From assembly GCF_015910445.1 (NCBI RefSeq), contig NZ_CP048882.1, positions 2,728,001 through 2,792,000 of the forward strand: 64,000 nt of DNA, written 5' to 3'. The notes under the pieces were generated by a model that was not told the origin of the DNA, made no database searches, and saw only the letters and a program-made list of their open reading frames with translations. Each line of letters starts with the position of its first letter. The stretch's first letter is position 1. The stretch is from Streptomyces bathyalis. Its GTDB lineage: Bacteria > Actinomycetota > Actinomycetes > Streptomycetales > Streptomycetaceae. Made by a program: the position numbers and the translations under genes. This document shows, one piece after another, positions 26,017-34,228 of this stretch.

Positions 26017-26379
26017 GTGAACACCATGAGCACGGAAACCGCAGAGACCACCGGGCGTACCGGCCCGGACACGACCGGGGCGGGCGCGGCGGGCGGGGGC
26101 GAGTCCGGGGCCGAGTCCGGGACCGGGGCCCGGTCCCGCATCGACGAGCTGGACGCCCGCATCATCGCGCTCGTGCAGGAACGCAGGACCGTCGCGGCAG
26201 GCGTCCGGCAGGCGCGCACCGAAGCCGGAGACGGACCGGCCGGTGAGCGCTCCGGGGCAGGGGAACAAGTGGGTCTGGCACGGGAGATGGAGATCCTCAA
26301 TCGCTACCGCAGCGAGCTCGGCCGACCCGGCACACAGCTCGCGATGACGCTGCTGGCACTGTGCCGCGCGCAATCGTGA
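26017..26379 (+). CDS. Chorismate mutase, AroQ type
   Basis: This rearranges chorismate to prephenate, the first committed step to phenylalanine and tyrosine. It has 120 residues. A Thr/Gly-rich N-terminal extension of about 35 residues precedes an all-helical AroQ domain (SRIDELDARIIALVQERRTV, then VRQARTEAG, LAREMEILNRYRSELG and the C-terminal helix), matching the Escherichia chorismate mutase fold in length and arginine positions. The start is uncertain: GTG 26017 or ATG 26026, both behind GAGGACGGAG. Expression is probably set by the upstream aromatic attenuator. It is divergent from guaA and has no operon partner. Confidence 0.9.
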   Translation: MNTMSTETAETTGRTGPDTTGAGAAGGGESGAESGTGARSRIDELDARIIALVQERRTVAAGVRQARTEAGDGPAGERSGAGEQVGLAREMEILNRYRSELGRPGTQLAMTLLALCRAQS

Positions 26380-26522
26380 ACCCGGTCATGCGCCCAGGCG
26401 TGAACCCGGTCGTGAACCTGCGGCACGCACGCTGGTGAACCCGCCGCAGGGGAGCCACCGGGCGGCGGGCCGGCGCACGGCGGCTCCCGCAGCCCGTTCG
26501 CACAACATGGCAAGTCCGCGGC

Positions 26523-26555
26523 GCGGCGGTCACCCGTAAGGAGCGTGACCGCCGC
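26523..26555. terminator. Terminator-like hairpin downstream of chorismate mutase
   Basis: GCGGCGGTCAC (26523-26533) and GTGACCGCCGC (26545-26555) form a perfect 11-bp stem with an 11-base loop containing AAGGAG. It probably ends the chorismate mutase transcript. Confidence 0.55.
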
Positions 26556-26695
26556 GTGCGCGGCTTCGTTGGTCCCGGTGACCCCGATGCCCGCCGGACG
26601 TCCGGCAGTTCGGGGACGCGCCATCGCAGCGATGAGACGCCCGTTCCTCCTCGTGGGCGGGGACGGAAGTGTCGTGGGACCTCGCTCCGGCGCGA

Positions 26696-26797
26696 GTGAC
26701 CGGTCAGCAGGGGACAGCAGCCCGGTCACCAACTCTCCCCGCGCGGGGAGACAGTGGCCGGTCCCGGGGACGCCCAGGACCGGCCGCTCCGCGGAGC
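26696..26797. other. Array of four consecutive inverted repeats
   Basis: Four perfect inverted repeats follow one another within 102 bases: GTGACCGG/CCGGTCAC (26696-26729), TCTCCCC/GGGGAGA with a 4-base loop (26734-26751), GGCCGGTCC/GGACCGGCC (26756-26785) and the palindrome GCTCCGCGGAGC (26786-26797). No gene covers them. The spacing suggests a folded RNA or a cluster of terminators; the strand is undetermined. Confidence 0.5.
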
Positions 26798-27055
26798 GCG
26801 GGATTCAGGAAGATTCTCGGGAGATTGTCGTCCGACGGTAAAAGTTCCGGCCAGCCGGTACCAATGCCGTGACCAAGGGAGTCGGACGCCTTGCGCGTCA
26901 GATGCGCATCCAGCAACATGCACACGAACTCCCTTTCAAGACCCGGCCGTTGACCAGCTGCGCAGCATGCTGCCGCAGCTCGGACGGCCAGGCGGCACTA
27001 CCCCCCGGTGCCGTTCCTTCAGGCGGGCGCTGCCCTGACGCCCGTGCTGGACGCC

Positions 27056-27104
27056 AAGGGCCCCGCGGCGCCGTCCACCAACCGGCCGGCGCCACGGGGC
27101 CCTT
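27056..27104. terminator. Bidirectional terminator candidate before the GMC oxidoreductase end
   Basis: AAGGGCCCCGCGGCGCCG (27056-27073) pairs with CGGCGCCACGGGGCCCTT (27087-27104) across 18 positions with one mismatch and a 13-base loop. It lies 70 bases beyond the GMC gene stop, between convergent transcription units. Confidence 0.65.
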
Positions 27105-27173
27105 CGCGCGTGCGACAGCCCCTCCGCGTTCCCGCCCGGGCGAACTGCCCCGACGGGAACGCGGATTCGGGGA

Positions 27174-29012
27174 CTACTCCACTTCGGCGGCCTCGTGCGC
27201 CGGCTCCCGCTTCTTGGCGGGCACCTCCGGCACGGGCAGCATCGTCAGCCGCAGCGCCCCGAACGCGTCGTCCGGCACGACCGGTTCGCGCGGCGCCACG
27301 GGCGCCATCCGTACGTACGGCGATCCCTGTTCGGGCCGCGCGTCCTCCTCGCCCTTGTTCGGCCACAGCGACATGGCGCGCTCGGCCTGAGCGGTGATGG
27401 TGAGCGCGGGGTTGACGCCGAGGTTCGCGGAGACGGCGGAGCCGTCCACCACCGTGATGCCCGGGTGCCCGTACAGCCGGTGGTACGGGTCGATGACGCC
27501 GCTGTCGGCGTCCGCCCCGATCGGGCAGCCGCCGAGGAAGTGCGCCGTGAGCGGCATGCCCATCAGCTCGCCGAGGTTGGTCCCGGCGAAGCCGTTGATG
27601 TCGTCGGCGAGATGGCGTGCGGCCTCCGCGCCCTCGGGAATGTAGGCCGGGTTGGGCGCGCCGTGGCCCTGGCGGGCGGTGAGCAGTCCCTTCCCGAGTC
27701 CCTTCGTCTTCCGGTACGTGGTCAGGGAGTTGTCGTGCGTCTGCATCACCAGGCCGATGATGATCCGCTCGGACCACTTACGGCCTGAGAGCGACCTGAG
27801 GAACAGGTTGGGATGCCGCAGACAGGTGAGCAGGTGGCCCAGCACCTTGGGCAGCTTCGTGTCGTGGTTGACCTGGAGAGTGGTCAGCGCGCTCATCGCG
27901 TTGGAGCCCCTGCCGTAGCGGACGGGCTCGATGTGCGTGTGCTCGTTCGGGTGGACGGAGGAGGTGATGGCCACGCCCCGCGTGAAGTCGAGCTTCCGGC
28001 CGTCCTTCCACTTCTTGCGGTAGCGCCGCTCGATGGTCTGCGCGCCCACCAGCGCCTCGGAGTTGGTGCGGGTCAACTCACCGAGACGCTCGGAGAGACG
28101 GGGCAGCGTGCCGGTGTCGCGCATGCGGTGCAGCAGCGTCTGCGTCCCGTACGTACCGGCCGCGATGACCACCTTGCGGGCGCGCAGCACCGTTGCCGGC
28201 CCCTTGCGCTTGTCCGTCGCCACGCAGGTGACGGCGAAGCCCATGCCGTCCGGCAGCTCCTCGACCTCGCGCACCGTCGTCATCGGGTGCACGACGGCGC
28301 CCGCCTTCTCGGCGAGATAGAGGTAGTTCTCGTTGAGGGTGTTCTTCGCGCCGTGACGGCAGCCCGTCATGCACTCGCCGCACTCCGAGCAGGCCCTGCG
28401 CGACGGACCGGCGCCGCCGAAGTACGGGTCGGCGACCTCACCGCCCGGCTTGGTCCTCGCCTTGCCGTCCGCGTCCTCGCCGTCGCCGAAGAACACCCCG
28501 ACAGGCGCCATGTGGAAGCTGTCACCGACGCCCATCCGCTCGGCGGCCGTCTTCAGGTGCTCGTCCGAGGGCGTCATCGTCGGGTTGAGGCGCACGCCCA
28601 GCATCCGCTGCGCCTGGTCGTAGAAGGGCTTCAACTCCTCCTGCCAGTCGGTGATGTGGCCCCACTGGCGGTCCTGGAAGAAGGCCTTCGGCGGCACGTA
28701 GAGGGTGTTGGCGTAGTTCAGCGAACCGCCCCCCACTCCCGCGCCTGCCAGGATCATGACATTGCTGAGCACATGGATGCGCTGGATGCCGTAGAGGCCC
28801 AGTGCGGGCGCCCAGATGTAGTTCTTCGTGTCCCAGGAGTTCTTGGGCAGGGTCTCGCGCGTGTAGCGGCGTCCGGCCTCCAGCACTCCGACGCTGTATC
28901 CCTTCTCCGTGAGACGGAGAGCGGAGACGGAACCGCCGAAGCCGGAGCCTATGACAATCACGTCGTAGTCGTACGAACCGCCCTCGTTTGGGGCGGAGTT
29001 CTCCTCGGGCAC
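27174..29012 (-). CDS. GMC-family FAD oxidoreductase (cholesterol-oxidase-like)
   Basis: This is a flavin-dependent alcohol oxidase or dehydrogenase of 612 residues. It has a Rossmann FAD motif (VIVIGSGFGGSVSALRL), the GMC glycine motif LAGAGVGGGSLNYANT, a Cys-rich segment CSECGECMTGCRHGAKN near residue 220, and a C-terminal GMC domain (HFLGGCPIGAD, NLGVNPALTITA). The four-Cys segment is typical of the cholesterol-oxidase-like GMC subgroup but not of classical glucose oxidases. It is exported or cytoplasmic without a visible signal peptide. The GTG at 29012 has GGAGG upstream. It lies 98 bases after an aldehyde dehydrogenase gene on the same strand, so an alcohol-to-acid route is plausible. 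Confidence 0.9.
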   Translation of the reverse strand: MPEENSAPNEGGSYDYDVIVIGSGFGGSVSALRLTEKGYSVGVLEAGRRYTRETLPKNSWDTKNYIWAPALGLYGIQRIHVLSNVMILAGAGVGGGSLNYANTLYVPPKAFFQDRQWGHITDWQEELKPFYDQAQRMLGVRLNPTMTPSDEHLKTAAERMGVGDSFHMAPVGVFFGDGEDADGKARTKPGGEVADPYFGGAGPSRRACSECGECMTGCRHGAKNTLNENYLYLAEKAGAVVHPMTTVREVEELPDGMGFAVTCVATDKRKGPATVLRARKVVIAAGTYGTQTLLHRMRDTGTLPRLSERLGELTRTNSEALVGAQTIERRYRKKWKDGRKLDFTRGVAITSSVHPNEHTHIEPVRYGRGSNAMSALTTLQVNHDTKLPKVLGHLLTCLRHPNLFLRSLSGRKWSERIIIGLVMQTHDNSLTTYRKTKGLGKGLLTARQGHGAPNPAYIPEGAEAARHLADDINGFAGTNLGELMGMPLTAHFLGGCPIGADADSGVIDPYHRLYGHPGITVVDGSAVSANLGVNPALTITAQAERAMSLWPNKGEEDARPEQGSPYVRMAPVAPREPVVPDDAFGALRLTMLPVPEVPAKKREPAHEAAEVE

Positions 29013-29110
29013 GATGGGGCCTCCGGTGCGAGTGGTTCGGCTCTGGATCGGTTGTACGGATGGTCGGATGGTCGGGGCCGGGAGCCGCCGCGGCGGGCGG
29101 CTGCCCGGGG

Positions 29111-30778
29111 TCAGCGGAAGCGGAGCGCCTTGAGCACCTTGAGGGCGAGGCTCATGAAGGCCGAGTACTTCGCGTCGTCCATGCCGAAGGACGGCGCCAT
29201 CGGCAGCACGCGCTGGTGCGCCACTGTCTGCGACTCGGTGTACTTGAGGATGCCCTCGCTGCCGTGACGCCTGCCGAGGCCGGAGTCGCCCATGCCGCCC
29301 ATCGGCGACTGCACGCTGCCGTACGCCGCCGCGTAACCCTCGTTGACGTTGACGGTCCCGCTGCGCAGCCGTGCCGCGACCGCGCGGGCATGGCTGCCGT
29401 TGCGGCCCCAGACGCTCGAATTCAGCCCGTACGCCGTGGAGTTGGCCAGCTCGACGGCCTCGTCCTCGTCCGCGTAGCGGTAGATGGAGACGACGGGCCC
29501 GAAGGTCTCCTCCGTGCACACGGCCATCGGAGACTCGACGCCGTCGAGGATCGTCGGCTCGTGGAAGAGCGGTCCCACGTCGGGGCGTGCGCGCCCGCCC
29601 GCGAGCACCTTCGCGCCCTTGGCGACCGCTTCCTCGATGTGGCGGCTGACGTTGTCGAGCTGCTTCTGCGATACGAGGGAACCCATGTCGGCGCCGTAGG
29701 CGAGCGACGAACCGAGCCGCATCCGCTTCGTACGGGCGACGAAGCGTTCCACGAACGCGTCCGCCACCGACTCGTGCACGTACAGCCGCTCGATCGAGAT
29801 GCACAGCTGGCCGGCCGAGGAGAACGCACCGCGCACCGCACCCGCCGCGGCCTTGTCCAGGTCGGCGTCGGGCAGCACGATCATGGCGTTCTTGCCGCCG
29901 AGTTCGAGGGAAGCGCCCACGAGCCGCTCCGCGGCCTTCTGCGCCACACCGCGGCCGGTTCGGGTGGAACCGGTGAACGAGACGTAGTCACCGCGCTCGA
30001 CGACGGCGGGGCCGATCACATGGCCCTCGCCTATGACGACCTGCCACACGTTCTTCGGCAGCCCGGCCTCGATGAGCAGCTTGCGCGCCCACAGGGCGGT
30101 CAGCGCCGTCTCGGTGTCGGGCTTCATCACCACCGCGTTGCCCGCGACGAACGCGGGAAGGGCGTCGCCGACGGAGAGTTCGAACGGGTAGTTCCACGGC
30201 GCGATCTGCCCGACGACGCCGCGTGGATGACGGTTCTCGGTCACCTTGGTCAGGACGGGGAACGCGCCGGTGTGCCGCTTGGGACGCAGATACGCGGGGG
30301 CACGCCGCCCGTAGTGGCGTGCGGCCACGGCGACGGCCTGCACCTCCTCGTGCGCGTGCAGCCGTGCCTTGCCCGTCTCCAGCTGGATCAGGTCCAGCAC
30401 CTCGCTCTGCCGCTTCAGCACCAGGTCGTGGAAGCGGAGCAGGACGGCGGCCCTCTCCCTTACGGGTGTGGCGGCCCATTCACGCTGTGCCTCGCGCGCG
30501 CGGTGGAAGGCGAAGGCGACGTCCTCGGGCGTCGCCTCCGGCAGCTCGGCGAGCTTCTTCCCCGTGAACGGCGTGTGGCTGGACGTGCGGCCGCTGCCGA
30601 TCACTCCCTCGGTGAGAGCTTCGACGAGCTCGGCGGTGACGACCTCGGCGGCTGTGCGCACCCCTGCGGGAGCGGGGGCCACCGGGTTACCGCCGGCGGC
30701 GACGTCCGATGTGGCGGTGCCGCCGGTGCCGCGGTCTTCGCCCTGGTCCTGGGAGCGGGTGTCCTGCGTGTCCGTCAT
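29111..30778 (-). CDS. Aldehyde dehydrogenase (succinate-semialdehyde dehydrogenase type)
   Basis: This NAD(P)-dependent aldehyde dehydrogenase has 555 residues. After a hydrophilic 50-residue N-terminus it shows the cofactor site (IAPWNYPFEL, FTGSTRTGR), the catalytic Glu in LELGGKNAM and the nucleophile in GQLCISIERLYV, with the C-terminal PMGGMGDSGLGRRHG. It is closest to the succinic-semialdehyde/NAD-linked GabD2 group from memory. Its neighbour is the GMC alcohol oxidase, so the pair may oxidise an alcohol through aldehyde to acid. The ATG at 30778 begins MTDTQDTR. Confidence 0.92.
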   Translation of the reverse strand: MTDTQDTRSQDQGEDRGTGGTATSDVAAGGNPVAPAPAGVRTAAEVVTAELVEALTEGVIGSGRTSSHTPFTGKKLAELPEATPEDVAFAFHRAREAQREWAATPVRERAAVLLRFHDLVLKRQSEVLDLIQLETGKARLHAHEEVQAVAVAARHYGRRAPAYLRPKRHTGAFPVLTKVTENRHPRGVVGQIAPWNYPFELSVGDALPAFVAGNAVVMKPDTETALTALWARKLLIEAGLPKNVWQVVIGEGHVIGPAVVERGDYVSFTGSTRTGRGVAQKAAERLVGASLELGGKNAMIVLPDADLDKAAAGAVRGAFSSAGQLCISIERLYVHESVADAFVERFVARTKRMRLGSSLAYGADMGSLVSQKQLDNVSRHIEEAVAKGAKVLAGGRARPDVGPLFHEPTILDGVESPMAVCTEETFGPVVSIYRYADEDEAVELANSTAYGLNSSVWGRNGSHARAVAARLRSGTVNVNEGYAAAYGSVQSPMGGMGDSGLGRRHGSEGILKYTESQTVAHQRVLPMAPSFGMDDAKYSAFMSLALKVLKALRFR

Positions 30779-30958
30779 GCGAGAGAGCGTACGACCCCGG
30801 AAACACGCTGCATACCCGGCGGTAACCACTTTCACCGAATCTGCCAGCGAACGCTGGCGCGACCGGGCGGCAGCAGGTGCGGCTCAGGTCGCTGACCTCC
30901 GGTGACTCCCGGCGCCCGGTCCGGGACGCCGGCACGCGTCGGATGAGGCTAGCGGGGA

Positions 30959-33900
30959 TCAGCGGCCCGTCGACCGGTAGGTGTCGGCCACGGCCTCGAA
31001 GTGCCGGTCGATCTCCTGCTTCTTGCCCTTCGAGCCCATCACCATCAGCACGTGGTAGCGCCCGTCGAGGATCATCGCGCGGTTGCGTGCGTAGATGTCC
31101 CGGCCGCCGTCCTTCCAGCTGAACGTGCCCTCGGCCATGGCGGTTTCGCCGACGTCGATGCGCCGCAGCCCGGAGGTCGACGCCCAGTCCGAGGCGCGGT
31201 AGGCCTTCAACTCCGGTTCGTCGTCGCTCTGGTAGGCCATCGGGTCCTTGCCGTACTTCCCCACTGCGTCCCGGCCGTTGACGATGACCATCTCGACCTC
31301 GCCGCCGTTGTAGCGGACCTGGCCGCGACCGGTCGTCGAGCGGCGGTTCCACTCGTCGGGGACGGCGACACGGAAGCCCGCGGGGTCCTGGCTGAGCTTG
31401 TAGCCCTTCGGCGCCTTGCCTGCGGCGGGCGGCTGCTGCTTCTCGCCGCTGCCTCCGCCGTCACCGCCACCGTCGCCGCCGCCGTTGCCACTGCCGTCGC
31501 CCGCCTCCGGGGGCCTGCTCTCGCCGCCGACGGAACCGCGCTGCTGGTTCGAGGCGCCGTTCGTGTCGCCCTCGGGCATGAACCACACCGCGTACATCAG
31601 TGCGGCGGCGAGGCCCGCGAGCACGAGGCCGACCAGAATGCCGCCGAGCTTGCGGGGGCCCGCGCCCTGCCGTGGCTTCTTCTCCCGCGCGGGCCGGCTC
31701 CGCCTGTGCGCGGCCCGCTCGCGCCTCGGTTCCGGCGACTGCTGGGGCATCGGCGGAACGGGGCCCGGCTGCGGGGGCTGCTGCGCCTGAAGGCGCGCGG
31801 TCTGATCGTGCGGGGCCTGAGGGTGGGACGCGTGGGGCGCGCCCTGGAGCGGGGCGGGCCGCGGTCGTTGCTGCTTCTGCCGGCGCTGCTCGCGCTGCTG
31901 ATGCCGGTGCTGCTGTCTCTGCTCGGCGCGGGCCGCGCGTCTCGCCGCCCGCCGTCTGCGCACGAGTTCGCCGCGGCGGCGCAGTATCGGCAGCCGTCTC
32001 GGGTCCGACGTGCCGCCCGGATCCAGCGAAGGGGCGTACACCGTGTGCCAGCCGACTTCGGGCTCCGGCGCGGAGCGCACCAGCGACCGAAGCCAGCCCC
32101 TCAGCTCCTCGAAGTCCGGGCGCTCCGTGGGGTCCTGGCGCAGCAGTGATTCGACGACGGGACGCAGCGGGCCGCACTCCTCGGCGAACGCGGGCGGCTC
32201 ACCGCACACCATCTGCACCAGTTCGGCGACGTCGTCCTCGGGGTAGGGCGCATGGCCCTGCACGGCACGGAAGAGCAGCACACCCAGCGCCCACAGGTCC
32301 GCGGAGGGGCCGACGGGCGGGGCGAGCCGCCAGTTCTGATGGACCGGCCCGGCCTGCTCGGGCGCCCACCGCTCGCTGACCGCGCCGACGACCGTCATGC
32401 GCGCCTGCCTCGCACGTTCGGCGGCCAGCGCTGTGGCAGGGCCGCGGAAGCCCTCGGGCGCGCCGTTCTCCTCGGCGCCCTCGCCGCCCCACGGACGGCT
32501 CTCGGGCTCGTCGGCGTACGGGTCCTCGTCGTAGGCGTCACTGTCGTACGGGGCGCTGTCGTGGGCGTCACTGTCGTACGGGTCGCTGTACCGGCTCTCG
32601 CTGCGGGAACTGCCGCCGTACATCTCCTCGGCGTACGGGACGTCGGAGTACAGGGAGCCCTCCGGCCGGCCTCCCCGTTCCTGCTCCGGCCTCGGTTCCG
32701 GCTCGGCCGGACGCCAAGTGGCCTTCACGGGAAGGCTGTTGGGCGGACGTGAGCCCGGCAGGTCGCTCGGAGTGACCTCGTCCTCCCCGGCCGGGAACCA
32801 GCGCACGTAGTCGTCGGGCGTCGCGTGACGGGTGTCCGCCGGGGGTGCCGACGCGGGGCGGTTCCACCAGTCCTCCCGGGCGCCCGCCTCGTCCCCCGGA
32901 CCACTCTCCTGCCGCGCCGGCTCCGGTTCGTCGCGCTCCGCGCCGTGCACACGGGCGGCGGCGCCGCGCTTGGCACCCGCCTGGTAGGCCGCGACGGCAC
33001 CGCTGCGCGGGCCACGTCCGCCGGTCTCGTATCCATGACGTACGGGCCCGCTGCCCTGCTCGGCCGGCGGGCCGTCGTGCCCGAGACCCTGGAGACCGAA
33101 GATGCCGCGCGGGGACCCCCCGGCCCTGGCAGGACCCTGGCCCGGATCGTCGCCGCCGCCCTGCACGGGACCGCGCCCGTACGGGTCGTCCGCCTGGTCC
33201 TCCTGCCGCACGTCGAAGCCCTCGGGCAGGGTGATGCCCTTCCACGACTCCGATTCGGGCGAGGACCCGGCCCCTGACTGCGGCTGCTCGCCGGCTGTCT
33301 CGGCCTCGCTGCCGCCACCGCTGCTCCGCCGTGGCTCCCCGGGAATGTTGCCGCTGGGCGGCAGCGCCACGCGCTCGGAGTCCGGCAGCGGGCTGTACCC
33401 GCACAGCGCCTCCTGGGCCGCCCCGACCGCGAGCCCCGTCAGCAGAGCCCGCCCGTCGTCACAGATCAGGACCGTGTGCGCGGTGACGTTCCGGTGGGTC
33501 CAGCCGTGCGCGTGCACCACGCGCAGCGCGGTCAGGAGATCGGCGGCGATCTCCGCGGCTCTGTGCGCGGTCAGCGTCTGGTGCGAAAGCAGCGTCGCGA
33601 GCGGCGTGGCCGGCAGCAACTCGCTGACGATCCACAGACCGTCGCCCTCGACGAAGACGTCGAAGACCTGGTCGAGCCTGGGGTGGTCGGGCAGACGGGC
33701 GGCGGCGACCGCCGCCTCGACGGCACGCCGGACGGCCGGGTCCGCGGGGCTGCGCGTCGCGCGTCCTATCGAGCCGCGGAACGCGGCGCCGTGTGCGGCG
33801 CCGGCACCGACGGAACCGCCGTCCTCGAGCACCTCGGCCTCGACGATCTCGGGCAACGGCACCTGGCGTACGAGCACTTCCTGCCCGCTGGCCGTGTCGT

Positions 33901-34000
33901 AGGCCACCGACTCCGTCAACTGATGGGAATCGGCGGTGGTCCGGGGCAAGCGGTAGCGGTCGGCCAGCAGCCGTCCCGCCTTGTCCGCGTAGTCGTCCAC
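30959..34000 (-). CDS. Membrane-anchored probable pseudokinase with a large insertion
   Basis: This has 1013 residues. The N-terminal lobe lacks a glycine loop, and the VAIK lysine position reads VRQV. The HRD motif is HRN at 169-171 (WTHRNVTAHTVLI), and the DFG position reads TGL (188-190). All four ATP and metal-binding motifs are therefore degraded. A low-complexity stretch of about 400 residues separates this lobe from a recognisable kinase C-lobe (PSADLWALGVLLFRAVQG; RPDFEELRGWL). A basic Gln/Arg-rich region, one hydrophobic segment (LVGLVLAGLAAALMYAVW) and an exported C-terminal domain of about 150 residues follow. The GTG at 34000 has GGAGG before it. It lies next to an intact kinase gene, so a regulator or scaffold role is likely. 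Confidence 0.85.
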   Translation of the reverse strand: MDDYADKAGRLLADRYRLPRTTADSHQLTESVAYDTASGQEVLVRQVPLPEIVEAEVLEDGGSVGAGAAHGAAFRGSIGRATRSPADPAVRRAVEAAVAAARLPDHPRLDQVFDVFVEGDGLWIVSELLPATPLATLLSHQTLTAHRAAEIAADLLTALRVVHAHGWTHRNVTAHTVLICDDGRALLTGLAVGAAQEALCGYSPLPDSERVALPPSGNIPGEPRRSSGGGSEAETAGEQPQSGAGSSPESESWKGITLPEGFDVRQEDQADDPYGRGPVQGGGDDPGQGPARAGGSPRGIFGLQGLGHDGPPAEQGSGPVRHGYETGGRGPRSGAVAAYQAGAKRGAAARVHGAERDEPEPARQESGPGDEAGAREDWWNRPASAPPADTRHATPDDYVRWFPAGEDEVTPSDLPGSRPPNSLPVKATWRPAEPEPRPEQERGGRPEGSLYSDVPYAEEMYGGSSRSESRYSDPYDSDAHDSAPYDSDAYDEDPYADEPESRPWGGEGAEENGAPEGFRGPATALAAERARQARMTVVGAVSERWAPEQAGPVHQNWRLAPPVGPSADLWALGVLLFRAVQGHAPYPEDDVAELVQMVCGEPPAFAEECGPLRPVVESLLRQDPTERPDFEELRGWLRSLVRSAPEPEVGWHTVYAPSLDPGGTSDPRRLPILRRRGELVRRRRAARRAARAEQRQQHRHQQREQRRQKQQRPRPAPLQGAPHASHPQAPHDQTARLQAQQPPQPGPVPPMPQQSPEPRRERAAHRRSRPAREKKPRQGAGPRKLGGILVGLVLAGLAAALMYAVWFMPEGDTNGASNQQRGSVGGESRPPEAGDGSGNGGGDGGGDGGGSGEKQQPPAAGKAPKGYKLSQDPAGFRVAVPDEWNRRSTTGRGQVRYNGGEVEMVIVNGRDAVGKYGKDPMAYQSDDEPELKAYRASDWASTSGLRRIDVGETAMAEGTFSWKDGGRDIYARNRAMILDGRYHVLMVMGSKGKKQEIDRHFEAVADTYRSTGR

Positions 34001-34228
34001 GACGCCTCCCCACAGCACGCGAGACCGTCGATTGCACAACTCATCCGTATCTTTACGGACGGATACCGGTCCGCGGCCATTCACGATACGTGCCCGAGCT
34101 GTCCTGCGCGGGCGGACTCGGTGACTCTCCGGCCGCGCGCACGCCGCAGCGGGCCTCACTCACGTGAAACGCTTGCCCGATTCGGCCTCAACCCGAACGT
34201 CCCCCGGAACGCGGGCCGGGAACCCCGT

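Larger units (their letters stand above)
26380..27173. other. Long intergenic region with several stem-loops
   Basis: About 790 bases separate chorismate mutase from the end of the opposing GMC oxidoreductase gene. Open frames exist on both strands, but none has a family motif. Strong inverted repeats are clustered here and listed separately. A promoter-like AT-rich patch (GACGGTAAAAG) lies near 26833-26843. A small RNA or a lost gene is possible. Confidence 0.5.

Noticed and set aside
26545..26841. 98-codon open frame after chorismate mutase
   Set aside because: No ribosome-binding site and no family motif, and it overlaps the stem-loop array.
26869..27390. Possible small gene from a GTG at 26869
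   Set aside because: Only the first 30 codons look protein-like. The rest is Pro/Arg-rich noise, and it runs into the antisense of the GMC oxidoreductase gene.
27174..29804. Extended reading frame for the GMC oxidoreductase beyond 29012
   Set aside because: The upstream part is antisense to the aldehyde dehydrogenase, while GTG 29012 has a good ribosome-binding site.
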